From Nocardioides acrostichi (GTDB lineage: Bacteria > Actinomycetota > Actinomycetes > Propionibacteriales > Nocardioidaceae): a DNA stretch of 64,000 nt. This document shows positions 26,962-36,262 of this stretch, piece by piece; position 1 is the stretch's first letter, and each line of letters opens with the position of its first letter. Both the position numbers and the translations under genes were made by a program. The stretch covers positions 62,001-126,000 of the forward strand of contig NZ_JADIVZ010000001.1 of NCBI RefSeq assembly GCF_015319165.1, written 5' to 3'. The notes under the pieces were generated by a model. It worked only from the letters and a program-made list of their open reading frames with translations, searched no databases and was not told where the DNA came from.

Positions 26962-28926
26962 GTGACTCGAATTCGGACGATTCTCGGCGTGTCGTTCACC
27001 GCTGCAGTGGTGACGATGGGCGTACCCTTCCTCGCTCCCTCGCCGGCCCAGGCCGATCAGGTGGCTCTGTGCAACGGCTACGACGGCTGTGCGGCAGCGG
27101 GCTACGGCAACTCTGGCTATGCCCAGCACAACGGCACGATGTACTGGAACATGTACGCGGGTCACAACTGCACCAACTACGTGGCCTACCGCATGTACCA
27201 GGCCGGCATCACCTCGCGGCCACAGCCGTGGAACGGGAGTGGCAACGGCTACAACTGGGGTCACGTGCTCTCGAAGTACACCGACCAGACGCCCCAGGTC
27301 GGCGCCGTCGCCTGGTTCGACAAGTACCACGGGTACGCCGGCAGCAACGGCCACGTGGCCTACGTCGAGAAGGTCATCTCGTCCACCGAGATCCTGGTGT
27401 CCGAGGACATGTGGAACGGCACGTTCCACTGGCGACGCCTCACCAAGTCGGGTACCGGCTGGCCCTCGGGGTTCATCCACCTCGGCGACCGCTCCGCCCA
27501 GGTCGTCGAGCGGCCCAGCGTCAGCGGAACGAACGCGGTCGGCGGCACCATGACCGCGGACGTCGGCAGTTACGACCCCAAGGGCGCCGTCGCCCTGCAG
27601 TGGTACGCGGCCGGTAAGCCGATCGGTGGCGCCACCGACGCCACCTACACCCTGACCCCGGGCGAGGTGCGCAAGCGCGTGTGGGTGCAGGTCACCTCCA
27701 CCGCCGACGGCTACGGGTCGGTCTCGGCCCGCTCGAACCGCTCCCGCAAGATCCAGCCCGGCACGCTCGAGACGGTCAACGCCCCGCGCGTCGAGGGCAC
27801 CGCCCAGGTCGACAAGACCCTGCGCGTACGCCGGGGCTCCTACTCCCCGGTGCCGTCGGCCAGCTCCGTGCAGTGGTACGCGGACGGCACGGCCATCGAC
27901 GGCGCGACCCGCAGCCGGCTCCCGGTCACGCCCGACCTGGTGGGCAAGGCGCTGACGCCGGTCGTCACCGCGACCCTCGACGGCTACCGCGACCTGCCGG
28001 CGTCCGGCCCCGCGACCGACGCGGTGCTGCCGGGGCCGATGCGGGCCAAGACCACTCCGACGTTGACCGGCAAGCCCATGTTCGGCGAGACCCTCGTGGT
28101 GCACCCCGGCAGCTACAGCCGCGACACCGCGCAGGAGACCTACACCTGGACCCGCGACGGCCAGGAGGTCACCGGGGACGCCGTCCGCGACGGCGGCCTG
28201 CGCTACAAGCTGGGCAGCGCCGACATCGGCCACACCATCAGCGTGCAGGTGTCCGGTGCCGAGCTCGGCTACGAGACCGTGACCACGGACCTCGCCGCCG
28301 ACCAGGTGCGCCCGGCCCCGATGCAGGCGACGCAGCAGCCGACCCTCACCGGGACCGAGCGCTACGGCAAGCGGCTGGTCGTGCACCCGGGCAGCTACGA
28401 CCGCCAGGGAGCCAAGGAGACCTACACCTGGCTGCGCGACGGCAAGCCGGTCACGGGCGACGCGGTCCGGGGCGACGGCCTGGTCTACAGGTTCGGACCA
28501 GCCGACATCGGTCACTCGGTGACCGTGCGGGTCGCCGGCGTGAAGGAGGGGTACGACACCGTCACCACCGACCTGGGTGACGACGACCTGGTCACCACCT
28601 CCTCGGAGCTCACGGCCGACGTCGTGGGCAAGGCGTTGCACCGCGGCGTGAAGAAGAAGTCGACGAAGAGGCACATCGTGCGCAAGATCGTCGTGCACGC
28701 CGCCGTCGACGCTCCGGGTGTCGCCACCCCCGACGGCCCCGTGACGGTGAAGATCGACGGTGGCGGCGAGGGCCTGGAGACCACCGGGCAGCTCGTGGAC
28801 GGTGTGATCCGGCTCGGCGTCCGCGGTCTGGAGCCGGGGGAGCACCGCGTGCGCGTGCTCTACGCCGGCACCGACGCCATCGATGCCGACCGGCTGGCGC
28901 GGCGGGTGACGGTGCCGAAGCGCTGA
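26962..28926 (+). CDS. Secreted CHAP-domain peptidoglycan hydrolase with Ig-like repeats
   Basis: 654 residues. A signal peptide of about 32 residues ends SPAQADQ. The CHAP domain spans about 50-175, with nucleophile Cys70 (GHNCTNYVAY) and general-base His131 (SNGHVAYVEKV). It should cut peptidoglycan amide bonds outside the membrane. From about 180 on there are five repeats of about 85-90 residues, each starting P.(V/L).G....(G/D).. and containing (W/L)YA.G or TW.(R)DG. They resemble the Ig-like/FN-like modules of actinobacterial surface proteins, the third and fourth being near copies (VVHPGSY, E.VTTDLA). A final module has a bacterial Ig-like ending. A leaderless-type GTG and an upstream MtrA box suggest cell-cycle or envelope regulation. 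Confidence 0.82.
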   Translation: MTRIRTILGVSFTAAVVTMGVPFLAPSPAQADQVALCNGYDGCAAAGYGNSGYAQHNGTMYWNMYAGHNCTNYVAYRMYQAGITSRPQPWNGSGNGYNWGHVLSKYTDQTPQVGAVAWFDKYHGYAGSNGHVAYVEKVISSTEILVSEDMWNGTFHWRRLTKSGTGWPSGFIHLGDRSAQVVERPSVSGTNAVGGTMTADVGSYDPKGAVALQWYAAGKPIGGATDATYTLTPGEVRKRVWVQVTSTADGYGSVSARSNRSRKIQPGTLETVNAPRVEGTAQVDKTLRVRRGSYSPVPSASSVQWYADGTAIDGATRSRLPVTPDLVGKALTPVVTATLDGYRDLPASGPATDAVLPGPMRAKTTPTLTGKPMFGETLVVHPGSYSRDTAQETYTWTRDGQEVTGDAVRDGGLRYKLGSADIGHTISVQVSGAELGYETVTTDLAADQVRPAPMQATQQPTLTGTERYGKRLVVHPGSYDRQGAKETYTWLRDGKPVTGDAVRGDGLVYRFGPADIGHSVTVRVAGVKEGYDTVTTDLGDDDLVTTSSELTADVVGKALHRGVKKKSTKRHIVRKIVVHAAVDAPGVATPDGPVTVKIDGGGEGLETTGQLVDGVIRLGVRGLEPGEHRVRVLYAGTDAIDADRLARRVTVPKR

Positions 28927-28971
28927 GCGGATCAGGGAATAGCGGATCAGGGAATAGCGGACCAGGGAATA
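28927..28971. repeat. Three 15-bp tandem repeats
   Basis: GCGGATCAGGGAATA occurs three times head to tail (the third with one change) immediately after the CHAP stop and 30 bases before the next gene. No clear function; it sits where the downstream gene's promoter should be. Confidence 0.8.
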
Positions 28972-29000
28972 GTCGTCGGCCGGCACGGCTTGGTCCTGTC

Positions 29001-29600
29001 ATGGACAAGGCTGACTTCTGGTTCGACCCGATCTGCCCGTTCGCCTGGATCACCTCGCGGTGGATCCTCGAGGTGAAGAAGGTGCGTGACGTCGAGGTGG
29101 AGTTTCACCAGATGTCACTGGCCTACCTCAACGAGGACAAGGACATCTCCGAGGACTACCGCGAGAAGCTCGGCGATGCCTGGGGCCCGGCCCGCGTCGT
29201 GCGCGCCGCGATCGAGCTGAAGGGCGACGAGATCGCCCTGCCGCTCTACACCGCGATGGGCACCCGCATCCACCACGACAAGCGCGGCCCCGAGCGTGAC
29301 GTCATCGCCGAGGCGCTGGCCGAGCTCGACCTGCCGGCAGACCTGATGGACGCCTGGGACGACTCCTCGCGCGACGACGCCATCAAGAAGTCGCACCACG
29401 CCGGCATGGACCAGGTGGGCGACGAGGTGGGCACCCCGACGATCGCCGTCAACGGCTCGGCGTTCTTCGGCCCCGTGATGACCGCCATCCCACGCGGCGA
29501 GGACGCCGGGAGGATGTGGGACGGCGCCGTGCTGCTCGCGGCCAACCCCGATTTCTGCGAGCTCAAGCGCTCCCGCAGCCGGGATCTCGACTTCAGCTGA
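29001..29600 (+). CDS. Rv2466c-like mycothiol-associated thioredoxin-fold protein (DsbA family)
   Basis: 199 residues. The N-terminus ADFWFDPICPFAWITSRW and the following VEVEFHQMSLAYLNED and YTAMGTRIHHDKRG closely follow M. tuberculosis Rv2466c, a mycothiol-dependent nitroreductase/disulfide enzyme. A DSBA-like helical insertion and the cis-Pro segment GTPTIAVNG are present. The active-site motif here is C12-P-F-A15, so the resolving Cys of the CPWC motif is replaced by Ala; the enzyme would have to use a monothiol mechanism with mycothiol. It fits with mscR at 38.1 kb. It overlaps the convergent DUF2254 gene by eight bases at the 3' ends. Confidence 0.87.
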   Translation: MDKADFWFDPICPFAWITSRWILEVKKVRDVEVEFHQMSLAYLNEDKDISEDYREKLGDAWGPARVVRAAIELKGDEIALPLYTAMGTRIHHDKRGPERDVIAEALAELDLPADLMDAWDDSSRDDAIKKSHHAGMDQVGDEVGTPTIAVNGSAFFGPVMTAIPRGEDAGRMWDGAVLLAANPDFCELKRSRSRDLDFS

Positions 29601-30888
29601 CCGCACCGCCCCGCTCGTCGCGCGCCAGCTCGACCTGCTTGGCGCGCACCGCGTCGCGATGTGCGGGGATGGCTGCCGCCTCGAGTTCGTCGAGCATCGC
29701 GGTCAGGCGCCGCGGGATCTGGATGCTGTCGCGCCCCCAGTGCGCCACCTCGTCGACCGCCAGGTCGAGGTAGTCGCCGAAGGAGAACGGGCGGGTGACC
29801 AGCCGCAGCACACCGTCCTCGTCGTGCAGGTGCGGGCTGGTGGGGTCGACCACCGCCATGCGTCGCAGCAGGTCGTGCAGCTGGTCGATGGCCTGGACCG
29901 CGGTCGTGGGGTCGTTGACCCCCGGCGAGAGAGCGCGCTCCGCGATGTCGACGAGGCGACGCAGGCCGAACGAGACGTCCTGCCGCAAGGTGCGCTCCTG
30001 CGCCAGCTCGAGGGCACTGCACACGGAGCGGTCGACCTGGTCCCGTGCCTCGGCCTCGAGCTCCGGGGCGTGCACGAGCGCGACGGGGCTCCCCTCGACG
30101 ACGAACGTGCCGAGCGGGTGCAGCACGTCGACCCGGCCCTCGTGGCGGTGCGCGACGCGCACCAGGTGGTGCACGTCGACGAGGTCGAGGTATCCGCTGT
30201 GGTCGGCGACCACGACGTGCGGGCGGATCGACGGTGCCGCGTCGTCGTCCCAGGCCTCGGACGCCGGCGAGGGTCGGGCCTCGTCCTGGGTCCGGGCCAG
30301 CAGGTCGCGGGTCTCGTTCGCGGTGCGCTGAAGCACATTGGTGACCCCGACCGCCTGCGTGATGTGGTGGATGAAGGCCAAGAACATGCCCACGGCGGCC
30401 AGCACGAGCAGGTAGGCGAGCACCAGCCCGACCTGCGGCACCGGGTCGCCGTTGCCGCCGCCGAGCGAGCGCATGAGGGTCAGGGCATAGACGAAGCTAC
30501 CGGTGAAGAGCCCCAGGGTGTGCTGGGTCACCCGGTCGTCGAGGAAGCTGCGCAGCACTCGCGGCGAGTACTGGCTGCTGGCGAGCTGGAGCACGACCAT
30601 CGTGTTGGAGAAGACCAGGCCGGTCACCGAGATCATGGCGCTGGCGATCGCCCCGAGGACGCTGCGCGCGCCCTCGACATCGGAGGGGAAGAGGAAGAAG
30701 AGATGGTCGGAGAGGCCTGCCGTCTCGAGTCGGGGCATCGCCAGGCCGACCACGCCCACGGCCACGCACCAGGTCACGGGGACGACCCAGAAGGGGCCGG
30801 TGACTCGATGCCACCACCGCGCCAGGGGAGAGATCGCGGGCTCGACGCCGGTGAGGGGGGTCGGCGTGCGCCGGGCTCGGGTGCTCAC
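29593..30888 (-). CDS. DUF2254 membrane protein
   Basis: 431 residues from GTG 30888, which follows TATAAG by six bases; an ATG at 30927 would add 13 residues. Four hydrophobic helices lie in the first half (around FWVVPVTWCVAVGVVG, AIASAMISVTGLVFSN, LGLFTGSFVYALTL and GLVLAYLLVLAAVGMFLAF), with the family motif SPR(V)LRSFLDD. The second half is a soluble cytoplasmic domain with LVDIAERALSPGVNDPTTA. DUF2254 proteins are predicted inner-membrane proteins of unknown function. The gene is divergent from the amidase gene, and both promoters share about 95 bp. Confidence 0.85.
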   Translation of the reverse strand: MSTRARRTPTPLTGVEPAISPLARWWHRVTGPFWVVPVTWCVAVGVVGLAMPRLETAGLSDHLFFLFPSDVEGARSVLGAIASAMISVTGLVFSNTMVVLQLASSQYSPRVLRSFLDDRVTQHTLGLFTGSFVYALTLMRSLGGGNGDPVPQVGLVLAYLLVLAAVGMFLAFIHHITQAVGVTNVLQRTANETRDLLARTQDEARPSPASEAWDDDAAPSIRPHVVVADHSGYLDLVDVHHLVRVAHRHEGRVDVLHPLGTFVVEGSPVALVHAPELEAEARDQVDRSVCSALELAQERTLRQDVSFGLRRLVDIAERALSPGVNDPTTAVQAIDQLHDLLRRMAVVDPTSPHLHDEDGVLRLVTRPFSFGDYLDLAVDEVAHWGRDSIQIPRRLTAMLDELEAAAIPAHRDAVRAKQVELARDERGGAVS

Positions 30889-30952
30889 CGCTGGCTTATA
30901 CCCCACGCAGCGGCGCCAGAGCAGCATCGACTCGCCGGAACCGGTCGACAGA

Positions 30953-30967
30953 TGTGACTGATGTGAC
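30953..30967. promoter_or_regulatory. MtrA-type direct repeat upstream of amidase gene
   Basis: TGTGAC-TGA-TGTGAC, identical to the 26868 box except for two spacer bases. It lies just upstream of a CAAGAT hexamer (30969-30974) that could be the -10 for a start at 30982, so a bound regulator would touch RNA polymerase directly. It also faces the DUF2254 gene. Confidence 0.6.
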
Positions 30968-30981
30968 GCAAGATGTGCGTG

Positions 30982-32226
30982 ATGTCTGGACAGCTTCCCC
31001 TCCCCGACCCGAACGCCGAGCGACGCACGGCCCCCGCCGTGACCCGTCGGAGCGTGCTGGCGACCGCCGGCGTCGTGCCCGTGCTGGCCGGTGGCACGGT
31101 CCTGCGCGCGGGCTCTGCCGACGCCCTCATCGCGGGGCGGCGCACCCGAGACGCCCGCCGGCTACCGGCCTCCGAGACGCCGCTGCGCGGCCTGCTGCAC
31201 GCTGACGGCGACCAGCGGTGGACCACGGGCCAGTGCCGGGCCGAGACGTTCTCCGTCGCCGCGCTCACGTGGGACGGTGACACCGCCGCCGCCCTCTCGG
31301 TACGCACGCGCACCGGCCAGAAGTGGAGCGGTTGGACCACCCTGCGGCACCTCGACGACGCCCCCGACGTCGACCCCGGCACCCAGGGCGAGACCGCGGG
31401 CGAGGTGCGTTCGGGCACCGAGCCGTTGTGGGTGGGCCGCGCGCAGGCGATCGACGTGCGCGTCGAGGGCGAGAAGCCCTCGCGACTGCACCTGGTGCTC
31501 ATCGACGCCGACCCGCGGGAGAGCGATCGGAACGTGCGGCCCTCGATCCCGGCCGAGAAGCCCGACGAGGCCGTGGCCGACGGCGCCGACGGTCGCACGC
31601 GTCGTCGCACCCCGCGCCCCGCCCTGCGCGACCGCAAGGACTGGGGTGCCAACGAGAAGTGGGCCGAGCACGACCCGGTCATCTGCCGGACCATCCAGCA
31701 GGTGCACATCCACCACAGCGCCAGCAGCAACGGCTACGCGAGACGCGACGTGCCGGGCATGATCCGCAGCTTCTACGCCTACCACACCCAGTCACTGGGC
31801 TGGTCCGACATCGGCTACAACTTCCTGGTCGACCGGTTCGGCCGGATCTGGGTCGGTCGCGCCGGCGGGCCGAACCGCCCGATCCGTGGGGCGCACACCC
31901 TCGGCTTCAACGACACCTCGGTCGGCATCTGCGTCATCGGCAACTACGAGCAGGTCAAACCCTCGGCGAAGGCGATCACCGCCATCGTGAAGCTGGCCTC
32001 GTGGAAGCTGCACATGTACCACCGCCGCCCTGGCGGCAGCGCCCGCGTGTGGAGCCACAGCAGCGACAAGTACCCGAAGCGGGAGTGGGTGAGGCTGCGC
32101 GTCATCGACGGGCACCGCGACACCAACGACACCGCCTGCCCGGGCATCAAGCTCTACCGCAAGCTGCCACGGATCCGGAAGCGCACGCGACGCCGCATCA
32201 AGCGGCACGGCGGCCTGGTGAAGTAG
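30982..32226 (+). CDS. Tat-exported N-acetylmuramoyl-L-alanine amidase (PGRP/amidase_2)
   Basis: 414 residues if started at ATG 30982 (seven bases after CAAGAT); ATG 30973 and GTG 31039 are alternatives, the last giving the cleanest signal peptide. The twin-arginine signal is TRRSVLATAGVVPVLAGG. A linker domain of about 130 residues precedes the PGRP fold (about 215-400). Zinc ligands are suggested by HIHHSAS, the His/Cys of GHRDTNDTACPG, and the Tyr of GYNFLVDRFG. It cleaves the lactyl-amide bond between muramic acid and the stem peptide. A basic tail (KRTRRRIKRHG) could bind wall polymers. Folding before export (Tat) and the MtrA box suggest controlled wall remodelling. Confidence 0.87.
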   Translation: MSGQLPLPDPNAERRTAPAVTRRSVLATAGVVPVLAGGTVLRAGSADALIAGRRTRDARRLPASETPLRGLLHADGDQRWTTGQCRAETFSVAALTWDGDTAAALSVRTRTGQKWSGWTTLRHLDDAPDVDPGTQGETAGEVRSGTEPLWVGRAQAIDVRVEGEKPSRLHLVLIDADPRESDRNVRPSIPAEKPDEAVADGADGRTRRRTPRPALRDRKDWGANEKWAEHDPVICRTIQQVHIHHSASSNGYARRDVPGMIRSFYAYHTQSLGWSDIGYNFLVDRFGRIWVGRAGGPNRPIRGAHTLGFNDTSVGICVIGNYEQVKPSAKAITAIVKLASWKLHMYHRRPGGSARVWSHSSDKYPKREWVRLRVIDGHRDTNDTACPGIKLYRKLPRIRKRTRRRIKRHGGLVK

Positions 32227-32268
32227 CGCTCCTGCGGAGCGGGCGCGAGGCGGGTGGCAGGCCCTCCC

Positions 32269-32274
32269 TAGGAT
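32269..32274 (+). promoter_or_regulatory. -10 element, leaderless-type promoter of metG
   Basis: TAGGAT, then CGGCCC, then ATG at 32281. A textbook TANNNT-N6-ATG leaderless arrangement. Confidence 0.6.
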
Positions 32275-32280
32275 CGGCCC

Positions 32281-34089
32281 ATGAGCACCGTCCTCTCCGC
32301 AGTCGCCTGGCCCTACGCCAACGGTCCGCGCCACATCGGCCACGTGGCCGGGTTCGGCGTGCCCTCCGACGTCTTCAGCCGGTACATGCGGATGGCCGGC
32401 CACGACGTGCTCATGGTCTCCGGCTCCGACGAGCACGGCACGCCGATCCTCATCGCGGCAGACGAGGCGGGCCTGACCCCGCAGGAGCTCGCCGACCGCA
32501 ACCACCGGCTCATCGCCGAGGATCTGGTCGCGCTCGGGTGCTCCTACGACCTCTACACCCGCACCACCACACGCAACCACCACGCCGTGGTGCAGGAGCT
32601 GTTCCGCGGTGTCTACGACAACGGCTACTTCGTCGAGCGCACGACGTACGGCGCCATCTCGCCGTCCACCGGTCGCACCCTGCCCGACCGCTACATCGAG
32701 GGCACCTGCCCGATCTGCAAGACCCCGGGCGCGCGCGGCGACCAGTGCGACGCGTGCGGCAACCAGCTCGACCCGGCCGACCTCATCGACCCGGTCAGCA
32801 AGATCAACGGCGAGACGCCGGAGTTCATCGAGACCCAGCACTTCTTCCTCGACCTGCCGGCGCTGGCCGAGGCGCTCGGCGCGTGGCTCGACGAACGCGA
32901 GGCGACGGGGCTCTGGCGCCCCAACGTCATCCGGTTCAGCCAGAACATCCTCAAGGAGATCCGGCCCCGCTCGATGACGCGCGACATCGACTGGGGCATC
33001 GCGGTGCCGCTGGAGGGCTGGGCCGAGAACCCCACCAAGAAGTTCTACGTGTGGTTCGACGCCGTGGTCGGCTACCTCTCGGCGTCCATCGAGTGGGCTC
33101 GGCGCACCGAGGATCCCGAGGCGTGGCGCCGCTGGTGGAACCCTGCGCCGCACGGGGAGGACGAGGCGTTGTCGTACTACTTCATGGGCAAGGACAACAT
33201 CACCTTCCACAGCCAGATCTGGCCTGCGGAGCTGCTGGCCTACTCGGGCAAGGGCGCGCACGGCGGCACGCTGCACTCCTACGGCGACCTCAACCTGCCC
33301 ACCGAGGTGGTCAGCTCGGAGTTCCTCACCATGGAGGGCAAGAAGTTCTCCTCCTCCAAGCGCGTCGTGATCTACGTACGCGACCTGCTGGCGCGCTACC
33401 AGCCCGACGCCTTCCGCTACTTCGTGGCCGCCGCCGGCCCCGAGGCGCAGGACGCCGACTTCACGTGGTCGGAGTTCGTGCGCCGCACCAACGACGAGCT
33501 CGTCGCCGGCTGGGGCAACCTGGTCAGCCGCACCGCCACGCTGGTGGCGAAGAACTTCGGTGAGATCCCCGCCGCCGGCGACCTCGAGCCCATCGACGAG
33601 GCCGTGCTCGCCACCTGCGAGCAGGCCTTCGCGAGGGTGGGCGACCTGCTGGGGCACCACCGCCTCAAGGCCGGCATCAACGAGGCGATGCGCGCGGTGG
33701 GTGAGGTGAACAAGTACGTCACCGACACCGCGCCGTGGACCCTCAAGGACGAGTCGCAACGCGAGCGGCTGGCCACGGTGCTGCACGTCATGACCCAGTG
33801 CGTGGCCGACCTCAACCTCGTGCTCAGCCCGTTCCTGCCGCTCTCGGCCAACGAGGTCGACCGCGCGCTGGGCGGCACCGGTGAGATCGCACCCATGCCG
33901 CGCATCGACGAGGTCGAGGATCTCGACGGTGGCGCCGGCTACCCGGTCATCACCGGTGACTACTCGGGAGCGCCGTCGTGGGGCCGACACCCCGTGGTCG
34001 TCGGCACGCCGGTGAGCAAGCCCGCGCCCGTGTTCCGCAAGCTCGACGTCGCGCTGATCGACGAGGAGCTCGAGCGGCTGGGAGGCTGA
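32281..34089 (+). CDS. metG: Methionyl-tRNA synthetase
   Basis: 602 residues. The HIGH motif appears as ANGPRHIGH near the N-terminus and the KMSKS loop as KKFSSSKR. A zinc knuckle [17 protein letters not shown] lies in the connective-peptide insertion, and the anticodon-binding domain is helical with WGNLVSR near its start. No C-terminal tRNA-binding (EMAP) extension is present. It charges initiator and elongator tRNA-Met. It is followed four bases later by the DUF3626 gene, forming a two-gene unit ended by a hairpin at 34888. Confidence 0.97.
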   Translation: MSTVLSAVAWPYANGPRHIGHVAGFGVPSDVFSRYMRMAGHDVLMVSGSDEHGTPILIAADEAGLTPQELADRNHRLIAEDLVALGCSYDLYTRTTTRNHHAVVQELFRGVYDNGYFVERTTYGAISPSTGRTLPDRYIEGTCPICKTPGARGDQCDACGNQLDPADLIDPVSKINGETPEFIETQHFFLDLPALAEALGAWLDEREATGLWRPNVIRFSQNILKEIRPRSMTRDIDWGIAVPLEGWAENPTKKFYVWFDAVVGYLSASIEWARRTEDPEAWRRWWNPAPHGEDEALSYYFMGKDNITFHSQIWPAELLAYSGKGAHGGTLHSYGDLNLPTEVVSSEFLTMEGKKFSSSKRVVIYVRDLLARYQPDAFRYFVAAAGPEAQDADFTWSEFVRRTNDELVAGWGNLVSRTATLVAKNFGEIPAAGDLEPIDEAVLATCEQAFARVGDLLGHHRLKAGINEAMRAVGEVNKYVTDTAPWTLKDESQRERLATVLHVMTQCVADLNLVLSPFLPLSANEVDRALGGTGEIAPMPRIDEVEDLDGGAGYPVITGDYSGAPSWGRHPVVVGTPVSKPAPVFRKLDVALIDEELERLGG

Positions 34090-34093
34090 GCGC

Positions 34094-34867
34094 GTGCCGC
34101 CGGCTCCGGTGCCTCGGGTGCACGTGCACTTCCACCCCGAGCGGCGTTTCGGCGACACCACGGTGCTCGGCGCGATCGCGGATCGGGGCCGGTACGTGTC
34201 GCAGTTCGTCACCGGCACGTCCAACGGCGGACTGACGGCGCACCCGGGCGGCAGTCGGTGGCGATGGGAGTCGCGCCTCTTCGAGGGCCGCTACGACGAC
34301 GGCGACGCGCTCGACCGCCCGGTGTACGGCGCCTGGGACCGGCTCGGCTCGCCGTGGGGGGCCGCGCCGCGGTTCGGGTCGGCCCACTTCGTGATCGGGC
34401 CCGAGGTCGGTCGCCGGAGCACGTTCTGCTTCCCCGACTCCTACCTCGAGCCGACCCACGTGGGCGGGCCCGCGCTGCTGCCCGTGCTGCGGAGCCTGGC
34501 CGACGAGGCCGCGGTCGCGCCGGGTGCGGAGCCGCTGGACGACTACGTCGAGGCGCACGTGCACGGCGGCCTGGCCGTGCCCGCCGACGTCGAGTGCGTC
34601 GTCCTCGACCCGTCGTTCCGGGGCGGTGAGGTGGAGGAGGCCGCGGGGCGCCTCGGGTGCGAGGTGCGCTGGCACCCCGGCTTCGTCGTCGACGTGTCGA
34701 CGCTCGACCCCTCCTTCCGGACGCCGGAGTCGGTGGCGCTGGCTCACGAGATCGCCGATGCCCACGGGCGGCTCACGCCCGCCCTGCTGGGCGCCGCAGC
34801 CCCGCTCCACGATCCGCAGGTGGTCAAGCACGTGTGGCATCACCTGGCCGCCTTCGGACGCGGCTGA
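34094..34867 (+). CDS. DUF3626 protein
   Basis: 257 residues from a GTG four bases after the metG stop, so co-translated with it. The sequence begins VHVHFHPERRFGDTTVLGAIADRGRYVSQFVTG and contains YVEAHVHGGLAVPADVECVVLDPSFRG and HPGFVVDVS, the conserved blocks of DUF3626. Conserved His pairs (HVHFHP and EAHVHG) suggest metal binding. ADP-ribosyltransferase-like relationships have been suggested for this family, but I cannot confirm a fold. Function unknown; the metG linkage may be fortuitous. Confidence 0.8.
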   Translation: MPPAPVPRVHVHFHPERRFGDTTVLGAIADRGRYVSQFVTGTSNGGLTAHPGGSRWRWESRLFEGRYDDGDALDRPVYGAWDRLGSPWGAAPRFGSAHFVIGPEVGRRSTFCFPDSYLEPTHVGGPALLPVLRSLADEAAVAPGAEPLDDYVEAHVHGGLAVPADVECVVLDPSFRGGEVEEAAGRLGCEVRWHPGFVVDVSTLDPSFRTPESVALAHEIADAHGRLTPALLGAAAPLHDPQVVKHVWHHLAAFGRG

Positions 34868-34887
34868 CACCGGTCCCAGGGTGCGCG

Positions 34888-34907
34888 GGCCACGAGGATT
34901 CGTGGTC
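34888..34907 (+). terminator. Hairpin after metG-DUF3626
   Basis: GGCCACGA pairs with TCGTGGTC across the loop GGAT, one G-U pair, followed by a moderately T-rich stretch (ATTTCCTTTACC). Placed 20 bases after the DUF3626 stop. Confidence 0.5.
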
Positions 34908-34977
34908 CAGACCACATTTCCTTTACCCTGACGTGCCGTGTCATGGGGGCCGGTCATGGTCGTTCTTGGAGTCTCTT

Positions 34978-36255
34978 GTGGTCGCTCGCCGGCTTCTGTC
35001 CCTGCTCGCCTTCAGCGCAGGTTCCGCGCTCTGTCTCACGGCGCTCACGGGCCCCTCGGTGGCCGCCGACGTCACCGGTCAGTTGCGGGTCGCGATCACC
35101 GTCGACGGCGAGCCGTCGGATGCGCTGCTCGAGCTCTTCGCGGTGGATCCCGAGGCCACGCCGCTGCCTGAGCAGTTGTGGTACGACACCGACTCCGCCG
35201 GGATGCGCAGTATCACGCTCGAGCCCGGCCGGTACTGGCTCAAGGCCTCCGCATTCGAACAAGCGTCCCAGTGGGCCGGCCAGACCCCCGACCGAGCCTC
35301 CTCTCAGGTACTCACCGTGACCGAGGGCGGTGCGACCGACGTCGCCGTCGACCTCGCCGACGGGTCGACGATCAGCGGCACGGTGGCCGACCGGAGCGCG
35401 GCGCGCACCTTCGTCGACGTCTGGGTGCCCGACGCCAGCTACCCGGCGGGCCGCCAGCGCGTCGGCGTGGGAGCGGTGGTGGCCGACGACGGCAGCTTCG
35501 AGGTCTACGACGTGCCCACGGCGTCCGTGTTGGTGCACACGTGGTCCGCCGACGGTCGCGAGAGCTGGTACGGCGGCCCGGACGCCGCGAGCGCCGAGCC
35601 GGTCGACGTCTCGGCCCCGCAGCCCGTCGACGGCATCGTGCTCGACGGCACCGGGCTCTCCGGCGCGATCGAGGGCACGCTCACGACGACACGCGGGCTG
35701 CCCGTCGGTCACGGATACGTGCAGGTGCTGACCGAGGTCGACCGCGGGAGGTGGCGATCCACGACCGGGTACCAGTCGGCGACCGCCGACGAGCAGGGCC
35801 ACTTCCGCCTGCCGCTCCCCGAGGGCACCTACCGGCTGCTCGTGCAGGCGCACGACCGGGTCGCCCCGGAGTGGTACGCCGACGCCGACAGCGTCCTCGC
35901 GGCGCGTGACCTCGTCGTCGCGCCTGGCCACAACGCAGCGGTCGACGCCGCGCTCACCCCGCGCCGCATCCAGACGCTGCGCGACCCGGTGGTGTCCGGC
36001 TTTCGACGCACCGTGCGCGTGGGCGACCGTCTCAACGTGGGCAACGCCTTCCTGGCCGACGACACCGCCCGCTACACCTGTCGCTGGTTCCGTGACGACC
36101 GGCTGATCCGGCGCGACACCGAGCGGTGCGTCTACACCGCGCAGCCGGCCGACCGCGGCCACCGGCTGTCGGCGAAGCTGCGCGTCACCCACCGCTTCTT
36201 CCGGTCGATCCGGGCCGAGACGGCGCCCACCCCGGTGGTGCGCCGCCGACGCTGA
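34978..36255 (+). CDS. Secreted protein with carboxypeptidase-regulatory-like repeats
   Basis: 425 residues from GTG 34978, preceded by GGAG at six bases; the longer open frame is shadow. A signal peptide (ARRLLSLLAFSAGSALCLTALTGPSVAAD) is clear. The mature protein consists of beta-rich modules: SGTVADRSA...VDVWVPDAS and IEGTLTTTRGLPVGHGYVQV followed by GHFRLPLPEGTYRLLVQA, the pattern of carboxypeptidase-regulatory-like or transthyretin-like domains. A C-terminal module has a C-R-W-F-R-D-D pattern seen in actinobacterial Ig-like repeats (compare the CHAP protein). No catalytic residues are evident. Probably a surface-exposed or secreted binding protein; function unknown. Confidence 0.72.
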   Translation: MVARRLLSLLAFSAGSALCLTALTGPSVAADVTGQLRVAITVDGEPSDALLELFAVDPEATPLPEQLWYDTDSAGMRSITLEPGRYWLKASAFEQASQWAGQTPDRASSQVLTVTEGGATDVAVDLADGSTISGTVADRSAARTFVDVWVPDASYPAGRQRVGVGAVVADDGSFEVYDVPTASVLVHTWSADGRESWYGGPDAASAEPVDVSAPQPVDGIVLDGTGLSGAIEGTLTTTRGLPVGHGYVQVLTEVDRGRWRSTTGYQSATADEQGHFRLPLPEGTYRLLVQAHDRVAPEWYADADSVLAARDLVVAPGHNAAVDAALTPRRIQTLRDPVVSGFRRTVRVGDRLNVGNAFLADDTARYTCRWFRDDRLIRRDTERCVYTAQPADRGHRLSAKLRVTHRFFRSIRAETAPTPVVRRRR

Positions 36256-36262
36256 CGGGCGG

